From assembly GCA_002007465.1 (NCBI GenBank), contig LNAC01000339.1, forward strand, positions 1,651,276-1,715,275: a stretch of DNA of 64,000 bases, given 5' to 3'. Under the pieces are notes generated by a model. That model was given only the letters and a program-made list of their open reading frames with translations, made no database searches and was not told where the DNA came from. The DNA is from Ailurus styani (lineage: Eukaryota; Chordata; Mammalia; Carnivora; Ailuridae). Positions 24,501 to 34,059 of this stretch are shown here, piece after piece. The number at the start of each line of letters is the position of its first letter. Positions within the stretch are counted from its first letter, which is position 1. The translations under genes were made by a program, and so were the position numbers.

Positions 24501-27500
24501 GGTAAATGATTTCCTTGTCTTATTTCCCCTAGTTTTATTTGAGCTACGATGTAAGATAAATCTTTTTAGTGGTCTTTGTCCAATAGTGAAGATTTGTTTT
24601 ATGTATTCATTTATTCTGAAAAAGGTTTTGAGCTTCACTCTGCCAAGCACTATTCTGGCTCTGGAGATACAATAATAATGGAGACAGAGCCATCCTTCTT
24701 TTAATGGAACTTCAGTTCTAGAGGGAAAAGACATAAATGAATGAAATAATTTAGATAGCAATGGTATTGTAAAGATAATTGTGATAACAGATCATGAGAA
24801 GAGCTACTTTGGTGTCAGTGGATGGAAAGATTTTTGAGGAGGTGAAATTTGAGCTGAGACCTTGAATGATAGAATGATATTGGTGCTGGCCATAAGAGCT
24901 GTGGTCAGAGTACTTTGAGGCAGAGAACAGCAAATAGAAGTCATTTAAATAGGAAAGAAACAAGCAACATCAGAAAATCTTACATAAACTAATGTGATTA
25001 GAGCAGAGGGGAGAATGTGGTGAGAGGGTTGAACACTATCAGGTCAGGTGGTATCCATTCTGTGAGTCCAGAGTATAAAGTTTTATGACCTGATGTATAC
25101 GTTCAGATTAAGGGTAGATTTGAGGTCTGATCCTAAGACACCCTCAGATGCAACGTAAGACATCAGCGTGGAACAATTTTTAAAGCTTGTTCCTTAACAA
25201 ATAAGATCGAACAAATCTGATCTGTTTCAGAGTGGTGACTGTCAATATATTAAGATACTGGGGAGGCAGAATGGATTTCTATAGCTAAGGAGACTACGTG
25301 AGACATTATACTGTAATATACTGAAGAAAAGAGTAAAGTTGTGAACTTAGACTAAAGGAGAGATTCAAGGACTTTTAAGGGGTAAAATTGAAAGTTCTTG
25401 ACAGCTTACTTGGGATTGTGACAAAAAGAAGAAATGAGTACAACTTTTAGGTTTACTTTGCTGAAATGTCTGAGATAGTCTGTTTAACTGAGATGAAGAA
25501 TATAGTAGGCAGATTTTAGGATTGAGAATTTGCTGAGGTGTTGATGGTACCATATATCTGTTGATGATACCACGTATCTATATGGAGATGTCCAGTACAC
25601 AGAACTGTTTATCATTCCTAGTAGATAGCATTAATATATAAATATCTAAATAATTGACTAAATTTTTTTAGGATGAGGATGAAGATGATGCTGATCTCTC
25701 AAAATATAATCTTGATGCCAGTGAAGAAGAAGATAGTAATAAAAAGAAATCTAATAGACGAAGTCGCTCAAAGTCTCGATCTTCACATTCACGATCTTCA
25801 TCACGCTCATCCTCCCCCTCAAGTTCAAGGTCTAGGTCCAGGTAAACGGGTACAGGTCAAGGGTAACACCAGTCAAAATGTCAGTATCTAACTTCTTTAT
25901 TTATAAATTTTGTTTTTCTTGATTAAATAAGCTTTCCTTTTTATTTTAGAGATTTCATTCAAATCAATATTTACAAAATAGTTTTTTTTTAGTGCCATGA
26001 AGTTATTGTCTAGTATTTTCAGAAATGCAAAGTTTTAATGTGAAACTTCCTTGGTCCAATTTTTAGTACCATGTCTTTTGTTAAAATAGACTTTAAAAAT
26101 GAATTTAAATCATTATATATAATGATACGTATCTAAATAGGCAGTACACATTTAGGAACTTTAAAGGGGGAAGATGTCACTCATGTCAAAGGCTAGTATA
26201 GAAATTTTCTAGACACAAATCAGTGGTTAATGTACAATGTTTTAATCATTTACTTTGATAGAAGTATTTTGAGTAAAGGAGCAAATTCAGACATATTAGT
26301 TCTGTTGACTTAATGCTTAGATTTTGAGATGTCCAGGAAAAAGAGGATTTACTTGGTATAGTTCTTGAATATTATTTTGCTAGTAATGTAAAATTTTAAT
26401 ATTACCTGATTGTGTAGTCAACAATGAAAATTTTAGGTGAGCAAAAGACCTTCAAGGCAGTGTTCCCTTGAAGAGTTATATTCATGATGCAGTGCAGCCA
26501 TGGGCCATGAATTTTAGTGGTATTTAGGGATAAAAATGTTAGCTAATTGAATACTTAACAGTTGGATAATTTTTGTTTGAGTACTATAAAGCCTGAAATC
26601 TTACAGGAATGATAAAATAATAATTTTAAGATGTAATAGTAATCTTTCTCTACAAGGTATTATTTTAAGGGATAAGTTAAAGGTATATATTAGGTTAATA
26701 AGTGAGTTTTATTTTGTGATTTATTTGTGATTTTTAAAATTTAGATGGGCCATACCTCCCGTTGTATCATTTTTCAGTAATTACCTAAGACAATGACAGG
26801 ATTGTTGATGTATTTTCTCTTTAATTCTCTAACCTTTAAGTAGATAGAAAAATATAGCGATTAAACAAACACACGTGTCGTCATACTTAAAATGTCATAC
26901 TAGCTAGAGACTAAGGAAACAGAAGGAATTTCATTAGGGAAATTGATAGCAGTCTATTAGAGAAGTTAAGTTATAAATAGCAGCATTCATTATTCCTGGA
27001 CTCGTAAGTCCTTGGTTGCTTTAAAAATTATTTGTGAACAGAAACTACTCAATGAAGTGAGATGATCCTGGGGTTTTTATTTGTACAATTTTGAGTGATT
27101 TTTGTAGTAATTTAGCCAAACTTGGAAAGTGATAGTTGATTTTTTTTTAAAAACTAGCTTAAGTTTGGGCAGAACTATTGAAACAGTAACATGTCTAGTT
27201 ACCTTAAAATACTGTGTTTTGAAAATAATATCTCAAATAGTGTCTTTTTATATGAAAATGAACTCTAATATATATTTTTCTTTCAGTGTTCATTTCACAA
27301 AGTTCATTTAAGTAGTCCTGGAAAAAAAAATCCTTCCATGTTGTTCCAGGTCCCGTTCAAGAAGTTCTTCCAGTTCGCAGTCAAGATCTCGTTCCAGTTC
27401 CAGAGAACGTTCGAGATCTCGTGGGTCGAAATCAAGGTGAATGAGGTAGCATCTCTCTGTAAAGCAGAGAGAAAAAATATTTAAAGGCTGCAGAAGGCGT

Positions 27501-30500
27501 TGCTGCTTTTTTCCTCTTATTTTGCTTCTACTTGTCAATTTTATTTTAGCATTAGAAAACTAATGCACTTGCCTCAGCTTAATTTTCTCACCATGAGATG
27601 TTTCCATTGCCAGCAGTGTGCTAAGACATTCCCATGATTGAATTAAGGTTGCTCTTTTGCATAATGCAAGGTTTGTTATTTTTGTGCTACCTAAAATGTG
27701 ATGAACTAGGAAGATGGAGCCAAGTCTTATCATCAGATCTCTATAGTACATTAAAGTCATGTTTGCAGTAATAGTTCAAATAAAATTAGAGATATGCAAA
27801 GAAAAAGTGTGCTATGTTCTTAAAAGGAAGAAAATTAACCTTGCCCCAAAACAGATTTTGTTTTGTAGGGCCATTGTTTCAGTATTTACAGAAACTGTTT
27901 TGTTATTTACATCAGATAAAGTTTCTGGAATGTTTCATACATATTTTCATTTTTTGGTAATATTATACAAAATATTACAGAATTATAACTACAAAATGTT
28001 ACACATAAATACCATATATAGAGAACAAGCACTCCTCTTAAATTTTATAAACTAAAGTATGGTTGTTTAAAAAAAAAAATATGGTTGGTTAGTCTAGGTA
28101 GGATGTGGTCTTAAGTAAGCGTTACTGTTAACTTCAGGTTGCATTTAGTCCAACCTGTCGAGGGAAACAATTTGTGAAGAAGCAAATGAAACATTAGTGT
28201 TACTTTCTTGAAGTTTTTTCCTAAATTTGATCAAATTATGCTGCCCTTTAAGTTGATTTATTGATCATTTATTTAAAGCATCTAACAATAGAAAGTGACT
28301 AAAATACCACTTGCGTGGAAATCCACACTGAAGTTTTATGATAGTTTTTTGGTGAAAAATAATTGCTTAGTAGAGCCAAATCTGTAGCATTAGAGGGCAA
28401 TTGCAATTTAACATTAAAGGAAGAAAGAATGATATGCAAGCTTGTATTAAGCCAATACAAAATGGAGAGCAAGTGATTTTGTTATTATGTATTATCAATG
28501 TTTTAGTACTTTTGAGTGCTTCTTAGGTGAAGATCCTTAAGTCCTAGTTCCCTTTGGGAATTACTAGAATTCAGATTTACAGAACAGCCTTCATGTTCTT
28601 CCCAAACATTTTTTTTCATTGCTTATAACTTTCCAAAGAATTCTCCTTTTGGGCTTTCTGATTTTATTTTAAGCCCAAAGGTGAATTTTTTGGGAAGTTT
28701 GAGCTAAATTCCTTCAACCAAAATATGTAAATGAAGAAAAAATTTTGCATTAAACATTTGCTCATTTACTTCTACCTGAAACATGTGAATGTCAACACTT
28801 CATACTTCATGAATAATAGTCCTTCATAAAAATAAAGATTGTTAATGTAAATCAGATTTTTAAAGTTATTCATTTTATTTTTCTTTATTTGGTAGTTTAA
28901 TAGTTACTGTTCTTTCTCATTGCTGTCCCCTATCCCCTGCCTTTTGTATAGCAACTTAACTAATAAGTTGCTTAATTCCTCAAGGACTTGTCATATTTGC
29001 CTCAGGAAGTTGTATATAACATACAAGTTTGTTTCCTAAGTGGGAGGATGTTTTCTAGACATAAAGTCACGCAAATGCAGTTACCTTTTGGTTTTGTTAT
29101 TTATGTATACATTAAAATGAAAGTCTTAAGTTAAAGTTATTTAATATATTAAGCTGGTTTTTAATTATAAGTGATGAACACTTAGAATGTTAAAAAGATG
29201 AAATTAAAGTAATTGTACTTGAATAGAACTGTTTTCTTGGTTGAACCAGAAGTCTTCTGTTGAGTATGCAGTAAGTATTCCTTCTTATAAAATTTTCAGT
29301 TGTATATCCTGTTTATTTTTGGAGCTATCTGTTAACTAAACGATCTGCCTCATTTCTTCTTTTAATGAAATGTTTGATTTGTTTCTCAATCAATGAAGAT
29401 CCAGCTCCAGGTCCCACAGGGGCTCTTCTTCCCCACGAAAAAGATCTTATTCAAGTTCATCATCATCTCCTGAGAGGAACAGAAAGAGAAGTCGTTCTAG
29501 ATCTTCTTCATCTGGTGATCGCAAAAAAAGACGAACAAGATCACGGTCACCCGAAAGGTTTGGGTTTCTGTAGAAATAAGAATGGGTGTTCTTAAGTGTG
29601 TTTAATAGATTAAACTTCCTAGTCAAGGATTAGATTTTCATTATCTCCTTGTTCCAATTTTAAATTACACTTTTCAACTTTGAACTTCAAAACTATTAAT
29701 TACTTTGCTTATCCTGTGTGATTTGATCAGGTTGCTTAGAAAAGTTGTAGATCAAACTACTCTTCCACCATCTGGTCATTTTATTGTTTACATTTTTATT
29801 TTCATATATGATTATTATAGCCAACTCTCGGTTATTTCTGTCTTTTAAGATTGTAATTCAGAGGCTGTATGTAGAAATAACTTAGAAGTTGATTTTTAAA
29901 TGTATTGATTTATGTTCTTGATTTTACATTAAATATTAGAAATCAGAATTCTGGGGCCTCTAGTAAAAAAAATTAAAACTATTTTAGATCATTGGAAATC
30001 CTTTCTCATTTAAATATGTATAAATGCATTTATACAGCAAATTACTGTTCTGTGCCCCTCATCTATAAGGATGTAAGGAAATTGTTCTTGTAGCTAATAC
30101 ATTTTTCATCTTGCAGTCCAAATCTTCCTTTTTTTTTTTTTTTTTTAAAGAGAAAGACCTTTATTAGATCACCTTAACTGTTTTGACATTTTTAAAATTT
30201 GGAGAGTGCAGGTGTTATCTGTCAGCCTTTTCTGCAACAGGCTAATTAATTACTCAGTTTCATTAACTTTCTCTACATTCTCAATGTCTAATTATAGGCA
30301 TTTTAATGATTTTCGTTTGTAGTCTTTGCAAATTTTCCATATCCTTTCAGCTTGTGAAAATAAGAATTAAGTAGAGTCTAATTATTGCTGGGTTCAGTGG
30401 TATAATTACCTAATGATTCCTTCTTGTACAGAATGATTAATTTTTCTTCACATTTTAAAGTTTAGATATTAAGGTTACACAAGACCAGTGTTGTTTTTGT

Positions 30501-31331
30501 GCATTTGTTCCTTTGTAAGAAGATTACTCTGTACTTGAGTGAAATTCATTCTGTTGCTTTCTTACCACTCTGCAAATTTTTATCTTAGCCACATATAATC
30601 CCCCTAGTTTGTTGTCATCTAAACTTAATGAACATGTTCTCTATTCCATAAGCCAGGTGATTGGTGAAAACACTAAACAACCCTGAGCCCAGGGCCAACC
30701 CCTCGGAACACCACTACTTTACCCAGGTTGATATATTGACTTATTCATATTAGCTGCATGAATATAACCCTATAACTAATTGTACAATCATCTTGTGTGA
30801 CCTAGATTTCCAAACTTAATTATTTGTGAATATATATTTTCATACACTGAAGCCTTGCTGTATTTGTTTTACATATAGACTTACACACTACAGTGTATCA
30901 CAGGGATTGATTTAGTCACACTTCCATTACCAAGTTTATATGGCTTTGTTGTATATTATCTATAATTTTACACATTTTTGCAAGGCTTCCCTTCATTACC
31001 TTAAATAATTGAGAGGTGGCTATATCTTGAAAAGAGAAGATACTTGTAAATTATAGAGAATTTTAAATTATGGTTATGCTATTACTGGACTTACATCCAA
31101 CATCTAAACACTAGTTAGTTATTATGTGTATTCATTTATATCTTGTATTTTAATTATTTTTGCCAGCATATTGAGGTTTTAGTTTTTATATTCTCACAGT
31201 CATGAATGAATGCTGGATAACCAGCTTTAGCTTGCTAGATTATCTGCTTTCTCCTTATGTCTTACAGGCACCACAGGTCATCTTCTGGATCATCCCATTC
31301 TGGTTCCCGTTCAAGTTCAAAAAAGAAATAA
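15066..31331 (+). CDS. ZRANB2: ZRANB2, zinc finger RANBP2-type containing 2 (ZNF265/ZIS), 330-residue form
   Basis: Nuclear RNA-binding splicing regulator. Joining 15066-15121, 17629-17681, 17777-17885, 19120-19202, 24016-24092, 24367-24501, 25672-25841, 27350-27436, 29399-29557 and 31268-31331 gives one open frame of 330 codons plus TAA, the length of the human long isoform. Every intron is GT-AG and every phase matches. Two RanBP2-type zinc fingers: Cys15/20/31/34 after Trp13, and Cys71/74/85/88 after Trp69; in this family they bind GGU-containing single-stranded RNA. Next comes an acidic stretch (about 155-200, Glu/Asp runs with two LSKY motifs), then an Arg-Ser domain from about 203 to the C terminus ending SSSKKK, typical of SR-related proteins in the nucleus. 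The start is the first ATG downstream of the CpG-island core, and its MSTKNF N terminus is that of the known protein. Identification is near certain. Confidence 0.97.
15122..17628 (+). other. ZRANB2: ZRANB2 intron 1
   Basis: About 2.5 kb. The first 450 bases are the rest of the CpG island; the remainder is AT-rich. A poly(A) with duplicated flanks lies at 16408-16447. A diverged MIR-like patch is visible around 17330-17440. Confidence 0.85.
17629..17681 (+). CDS. ZRANB2: ZRANB2 coding exon 2
   Basis: Residues 19-37: completes zinc finger 1 (Cys20, Cys31, Cys34). Acceptor tttattttcag, donor gtaagc. Followed by a very short intron (95 bases, 17682-17776). Confidence 0.95.
17777..17885 (+). CDS. 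ZRANB2: ZRANB2 coding exon 3
   Basis: Residues 37-73: linker between fingers and the first half of zinc finger 2 (Trp69, Cys71). Acceptor cctattttcag, donor gtatgt. Confidence 0.95.
17886..19119 (+). other. ZRANB2: ZRANB2 intron 3
   Basis: Holds the minus-strand CAN-SINE at 17991-18176 with an unresolved base; otherwise unique-looking AT-rich DNA. Confidence 0.9.
17993..18177 (-). mobile_element. CAN-SINE, young subtype, in ZRANB2 intron 3, containing an N
   Basis: Reverse-complement copy with a long T run. The duplicated flank GGGAAACCTTT occurs at about 17983-17993 and 18178-18188. The GA-rich segment is broken by an N at 18051 and is shorter than in other copies, so the element is probably incompletely assembled. 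Confidence 0.92.
19120..19202 (+). CDS. ZRANB2: ZRANB2 coding exon 4
   Basis: Residues 73-101: second half of zinc finger 2 (Cys74, Cys85, Cys88), then YAKLEERTG. Acceptor ttctaaag, donor gtaaaa. Confidence 0.95.
19290..20700 (+). mobile_element. L2-class LINE relic(s)
   Basis: 'catatattcaactgcctatt', 'aaacttattatatccaaact', 'gacctcatgattttccccta' and 'cataagccagaaatctagat' follow the order of a common L2-type sequence ('...caaactcaacatgtccaaaactgaactcat...'). The family name is from memory and the boundaries are approximate. Confidence 0.55.
21404..21568 (+). mobile_element. CAN-SINE, older subtype, short tail, in ZRANB2 intron 4
   Basis: Head GGGCGCCTGGGTGGCTCCGT and 'gccctccccctgcttgtgtt' middle, with almost no A tail. 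Target duplication AAAGTAATTTTA / AAAGTGATTTTA at 21392-21403 and 21569-21580. Confidence 0.9.
21946..22148 (-). mobile_element. CAN-SINE, young subtype, in ZRANB2 intron 4
   Basis: Reverse-complement copy with (GGCA)n and GAAGAAGG micro-expansions. Target duplication TCCTTTTAAGTTTTT at about 21930-21945 and 22149-22163. Confidence 0.95.
22602..22796 (+). mobile_element. CAN-SINE, young subtype, in ZRANB2 intron 4
   Basis: Head GGGGTGCCTGGGTGGCTCAG. Target duplication AATACAGTTGAAGTCC / AATACAATTGAAGTCC at 22586-22601 and 22797-22812. Confidence 0.95.
24016..24092 (+). CDS. ZRANB2: ZRANB2 coding exon 5
   Basis: Residues 101-126, from the YGGGFNERENVEYIERE segment to GEYDE. Acceptor ccctttttag, donor gtaagc. 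Confidence 0.95.
24367..24501 (+). CDS. ZRANB2: ZRANB2 coding exon 6
   Basis: Residues 127-171: basic FGRKKKKYRGK motif (likely nuclear localisation), then the first acidic run and LSKYKLDE. Exactly 45 codons in phase 0, so it could be skipped without a frame change. Confidence 0.95.
24630..25600 (-). mobile_element. L2-class LINE relic in ZRANB2 intron 6
   Basis: 'ggaggtgaaatttgagctga', 'gaccttgaatgatagaatga' and 'aggcagagaacagcaaatag' fit the common antisense L2-type block. Intron 6 has no other recognisable content. Confidence 0.55.
25672..25841 (+). CDS. ZRANB2: ZRANB2 coding exon 7
   Basis: Residues 172-228: second acidic run, LSKYNLDASEEED, then the start of the RS domain (NRRSRSKSRSSHSRSSSRSS). 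Acceptor tttttttag, donor gtaaac. Confidence 0.95.
25842..27349 (+). other. ZRANB2: ZRANB2 intron 7
   Basis: About 1.5 kb of AT-rich sequence without any interspersed repeat I can see. Long repeat-free introns beside RS-domain exons are often conserved and regulatory; that is inference. Confidence 0.8.
27350..27436 (+). CDS. ZRANB2: ZRANB2 coding exon 8
   Basis: Residues 228-257, entirely Arg-Ser repeat. 87 bases, so removal keeps frame. Acceptor ttgttccag, donor gtgaat. Confidence 0.95.
27437..29398 (+). other. ZRANB2: ZRANB2 intron 8, host of miR-186
   Basis: About 2 kb, free of SINEs. Holds the miR-186 hairpin at 28620-28705, about 690 bases before exon 9, and a small poly(A) tract with duplicated flanks near 28059-28090. 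Confidence 0.9.
28620..28705 (+). ncRNA. MIR186: miR-186 precursor hairpin
   Basis: 86-base stem-loop. The 5' arm holds miR-186-5p (28634-28655, CAAAGAATTCTCCTTTTGGG then CT) and the 3' arm holds miR-186-3p (28673-28694, GCCCAAAGGTGAATTTTTTG then GG). The arms pair through AAGCCCAAAGG against CCTTTTGGGCTT. The seed AAAGAAT is intact. Compared with the human precursor as I remember it, there are two changes: G to A in the lower 5' arm (28625) and in the loop (28661). Both mature sequences appear unchanged. It lies in sense orientation in intron 8 of ZRANB2, as in human, so it is probably processed from the host transcript. Confidence 0.95.
29399..29557 (+). CDS. ZRANB2: ZRANB2 coding exon 9
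   Basis: Residues 257-310: RS repeats with PRKRSYSSSSSSPERNRKRS and KKRRTRSRSPE. The donor AAAG|gtttgg is weak, which fits the alternative choice between exons 10 and 11. Confidence 0.93.
30560..30920 (-). mobile_element. Ancient CR1/L3 LINE relic (antisense), reverse-transcriptase region
   Basis: The plus strand reads as the reverse complement of CR1-type ORF2. 'gttgtcatctaaacttaatg', 'aacatgttctctattccata', 'ggtgaaaacactaaacaacc', 'ctgagcccagggccaacccc' and 'gaagccttgctgtatttg' follow the family order. The last corresponds on the minus strand to the Ser-Lys-Ala of the conserved DFSKA reverse-transcriptase motif. Recognised from memory, not by search. Confidence 0.7.
30653..30686 (+). CDS. 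ZRANB2: ZRANB2 alternative exon 10, coding part (320-residue isoform)
   Basis: After acceptor ctattccataag, the frame from exon 9 reads Ser then QVIGENTKQP and TGA. This gives 320 residues, the length and C-terminal sequence of the human short isoform as I know it. It replaces the last 21 residues of the RS domain. A possible donor CCCAG|gttgat follows at 30726/30727, which would make this a 74-base cassette exon. No AATAAA is visible before exon 11. With that donor, the stop lies only 40 bases upstream of the last junction, so the transcript should escape nonsense-mediated decay (inference). Confidence 0.8.
31268..31331 (+). CDS. ZRANB2: ZRANB2 terminal coding exon 11
   Basis: Residues 310-330: completes Arg310, then HHRSSSGSSHSGSRSSSKKK and TAA. 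Acceptor gtcttacag. Confidence 0.95.
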
Positions 31332-31488
31332 TGTATTAAAATTTACATCTTAAAAAAAATCAGTACAGTGCATGAAGCATATTTTTTAAGAAGTTGGTGT
31401 CTTACTTGGTCAGAAGTGCTAAATCTGCTAGTAGAGGTGCATGCCTTTCTTTGCTTTTCAGAACAATACAGCTGTGTTTATTTGTGAA

Positions 31489-31494
31489 ATTAAA
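31489..31494 (+). terminator. ZRANB2: Possible proximal polyadenylation signal (ATTAAA)
   Basis: ATTAAA about 160 bases after the stop codon. It is a common variant signal, but use cannot be judged from sequence. Confidence 0.35.
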
Positions 31495-33049
31495 AGTAAA
31501 ATAGTATTTTAAGCCATAATGTCCCAAAATATATGCTCTATTTATCATTCATTATTTACAACCATTTGCTTCACTTAAAACGATTTCAGCTATGACAAAG
31601 TACTTTGTTTCCTAATTTGAACTCTTGTTTTTTTTCATTTCCGAATATGAACTGTCTATTGACTGAAGACAGGAAAACCTAGGCTTGCCTGAACTTGGCA
31701 TGGAGGCAAGACTGTGGTAAAGTAGTTGGAAACAATCTGTTTATGTGAATCTGGGAAAAGGAGTCAACCTGTTGATGTTGATCTATGTCAAAGTGATTCT
31801 TACCAGAAAAAGTAAAACTAGTTGAAAACAGCCAACTGGAAACTTTTATTTTGAAATTCCCTGTCCTGAGGGTGCCTTAGAATCTTTGTCTCTCACTCAG
31901 TTTTACTTTTTGTATCACCACATTTAATGAAGAAAAATCTTGTGAATTGCAGAAGGAAAGGGGTGTTATTCATTTCTCCTTGCCTGACACGTGAGTTTGA
32001 GCAAAAGTATAAAACCAGTTCCTCTCTTTAGTGGTATTATTGATGAGAAAATCATCTATTTCAAAACGTTTATCTTAATATTATAAGAAGCTTTATGTGA
32101 TATCCTTTAAAAACCCAGTTATCACATATGGTAGTGCAAAGTTAAATCACAGTAATGAGGAACAAATTGAAGAAAGCTTCAGAAGTATATTTCTCTGGTT
32201 GAAAGACCAACAGAGATATTGTGAATTTAAGTGAACATTTATTTGCCTTGAGATATTCAAACACTGCATAAAATTTTCTTTTGAGTAACAATGAATGCTT
32301 ATTTCTGCATGACACGCAGAATTGTTCCTATTCACTTGAAATTGCTTATGGCTTAAAATACTTTCAGAGTTTGTTTTATTTCTCAAAATTAAAATCTGGT
32401 CACTTGAGCTCCATTTTGTCCTCTGGCTTAAAAACAGAAAGGTTTCTCTTAGCAGTATCTTCAGTGACAATGCAAGGTAAGTATATTAAGGGAAATCGAC
32501 AGTGCGCTTGGGGACTTTTTGTCATGGGGATCAGTACCCACTTTTTGTTTTCTTAATTTTAAATTATTGTCTACTGCAATTAAAAATTTAAAAGTTTTAA
32601 GGTGTTTAGTAGACAGACCAAACAAAACTATTTGTTTTTTATTTTAAAATGAGTGATTTTTCTCTTCAACTGATCTAAAGATGAAAGCAAAATATCTTAT
32701 GTAGAAGTATTTTGATAATATTTTTACAATGAACTTCCCCTTGTTTTTTTGTCTTAATTTTCTTTGCTACGTTTACTGTAGGTTGCACAAGAACTTTTAC
32801 TCTCTTGTAATTGTGCCTCAGACTTCTTGAAAGTCCACCTTCTAAATTGCCCAGATGATCTAGAGTCTACATGTTACCATTGGTTTATTCTTGTGCTTTC
32901 TGTATTTGAAACTTTGGCTGTACTAAACAAATGCAAGGTTATAAATTTAGCTAATAGTTTACAGACAATTCAGATGATTATGATTTCATTTGGTTTAACT
33001 AAGCTGTACTAGTTCATTTCATGAGGAAATGATGCTGTAGACAAATGTA

Positions 33050-33055
33050 AATAAA
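33050..33055 (+). terminator. ZRANB2: Main polyadenylation signal of ZRANB2
   Basis: AATAAA in 'gtaaataaagctgtgagtca', with a CA about 15 bases downstream and GT-rich sequence after it. This is the first canonical hexamer found in the 3' untranslated region. Confidence 0.65.
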
Positions 33056-33075
33056 GCTGTGAGTCAAGCATCAAG

Positions 33076-34059
33076 TGGCATTTGTGAGAAATAAATTAGA
33101 ATTTTTAAGCTCTGAGTTAATGTTCATTTTTAAGTTAATTACAGTCCTGTTACTTTTGGTTGTGCATTTTAAATTCTTTATATTCATTTACCTCTATATA
33201 ATATCACTCTCTGTTTATATAGAAGTGTTTGGTTTAAAACATACCAGATTCATGATCAACTATAACCATAACCTTGGATACTCAAAATTTTTGTGACTTT
33301 CTTTTTAATGGAGAATACCCAAATTCATTGACTGTTTCCCACCACAACATCACATACTTTATTTCATGTGGTAAAATAGCACTCCATAGTGTGCTTCTTG
33401 AATTTACTTTTGAACACCGAACAACTGTCCCTTTTAATTGCTAAATTTTCTCAAGTTCCCATTTAGAATCCTTTTTATCTAAACAATATTTGAATGGTAT
33501 CTGATAAAGTTTGAGTTCAGGGCAAATTTTAAACGCAAGACCATCTCTAGGCACAATTATAAAAGTAAAACAAGTCTTTGTTTCCCCTCTTATCTTTTGT
33601 ATTCTGGCGTCCATCCACAGCCAATGTGTAGATGTTGGTAAGAAGGCAGGGAATGTCTCCACTCTGCCTCCTGTTTTTGATACAGTCATGAGATGTTTTT
33701 TAAATAACTTTGTAGCTTTCCTGAACTGGAAAATAGAGTGAGCAATTTTAATTAAAAGACAATTTAAGGTATCTTATAAGAGATTACAGGCATTACATCA
33801 TTCTCCCTGTCAGCTTCACATACTGTTTTACAAAAAGCAAGGTTACAACATTAAGGAAATTTAAAACTTGCCTAAGGGAGCCACAAGAGTGGCTAAATGG
33901 GGATTTACCCCCAAGTCTGATGGCAAATTTCAGTATTACCTCTAATAACCAAATAATTTTTCTCAGAAGATAAATGGTTAGAATGGTCAGGTGTTTCTTA
34001 CTGGTTTGGTAAGAGGGTATTTCAGTCACTTACAGGTAGGTAGGTGGATAGGCAGACAC
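33076..34059. other. Intergenic, nothing recognised
   Basis: Downstream flank of ZRANB2. Contains a short GGTAGGTAGGTGGATAGGCAG run near 34034 but no gene or named repeat. Confidence 0.4.

Larger units (their letters stand above)
29558..31267 (+). other. ZRANB2: ZRANB2 region between exons 9 and 11
   Basis: Holds a T-rich tract at 30130-30147 and an antisense CR1/L3 relic (about 30560-30920) in which the alternative exon lies. Otherwise AT-rich and unassigned. Confidence 0.8.
31332..33075 (+). other. ZRANB2: ZRANB2 3' untranslated region
   Basis: AT-rich, free of SINEs, and bounded by a canonical polyadenylation signal near its end. The end point is inferred from the signal, not from transcripts. 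A weaker signal ATTAAA at 31489-31494 could give a short form. Confidence 0.65.

Noticed and set aside
24363..24761. 132-codon minus-strand open frame over ZRANB2 exon 6
   Set aside because: Antisense shadow of the acidic and lysine-rich exon, giving a serine-rich nonsense peptide.
27395..27436. Resemblance between the window's first bases (ggatctcgtgggttgg) and the ZRANB2 exon 8 end (agatctcgtgggtcg)
   Set aside because: About 12 matching bases, no wider similarity; chance.
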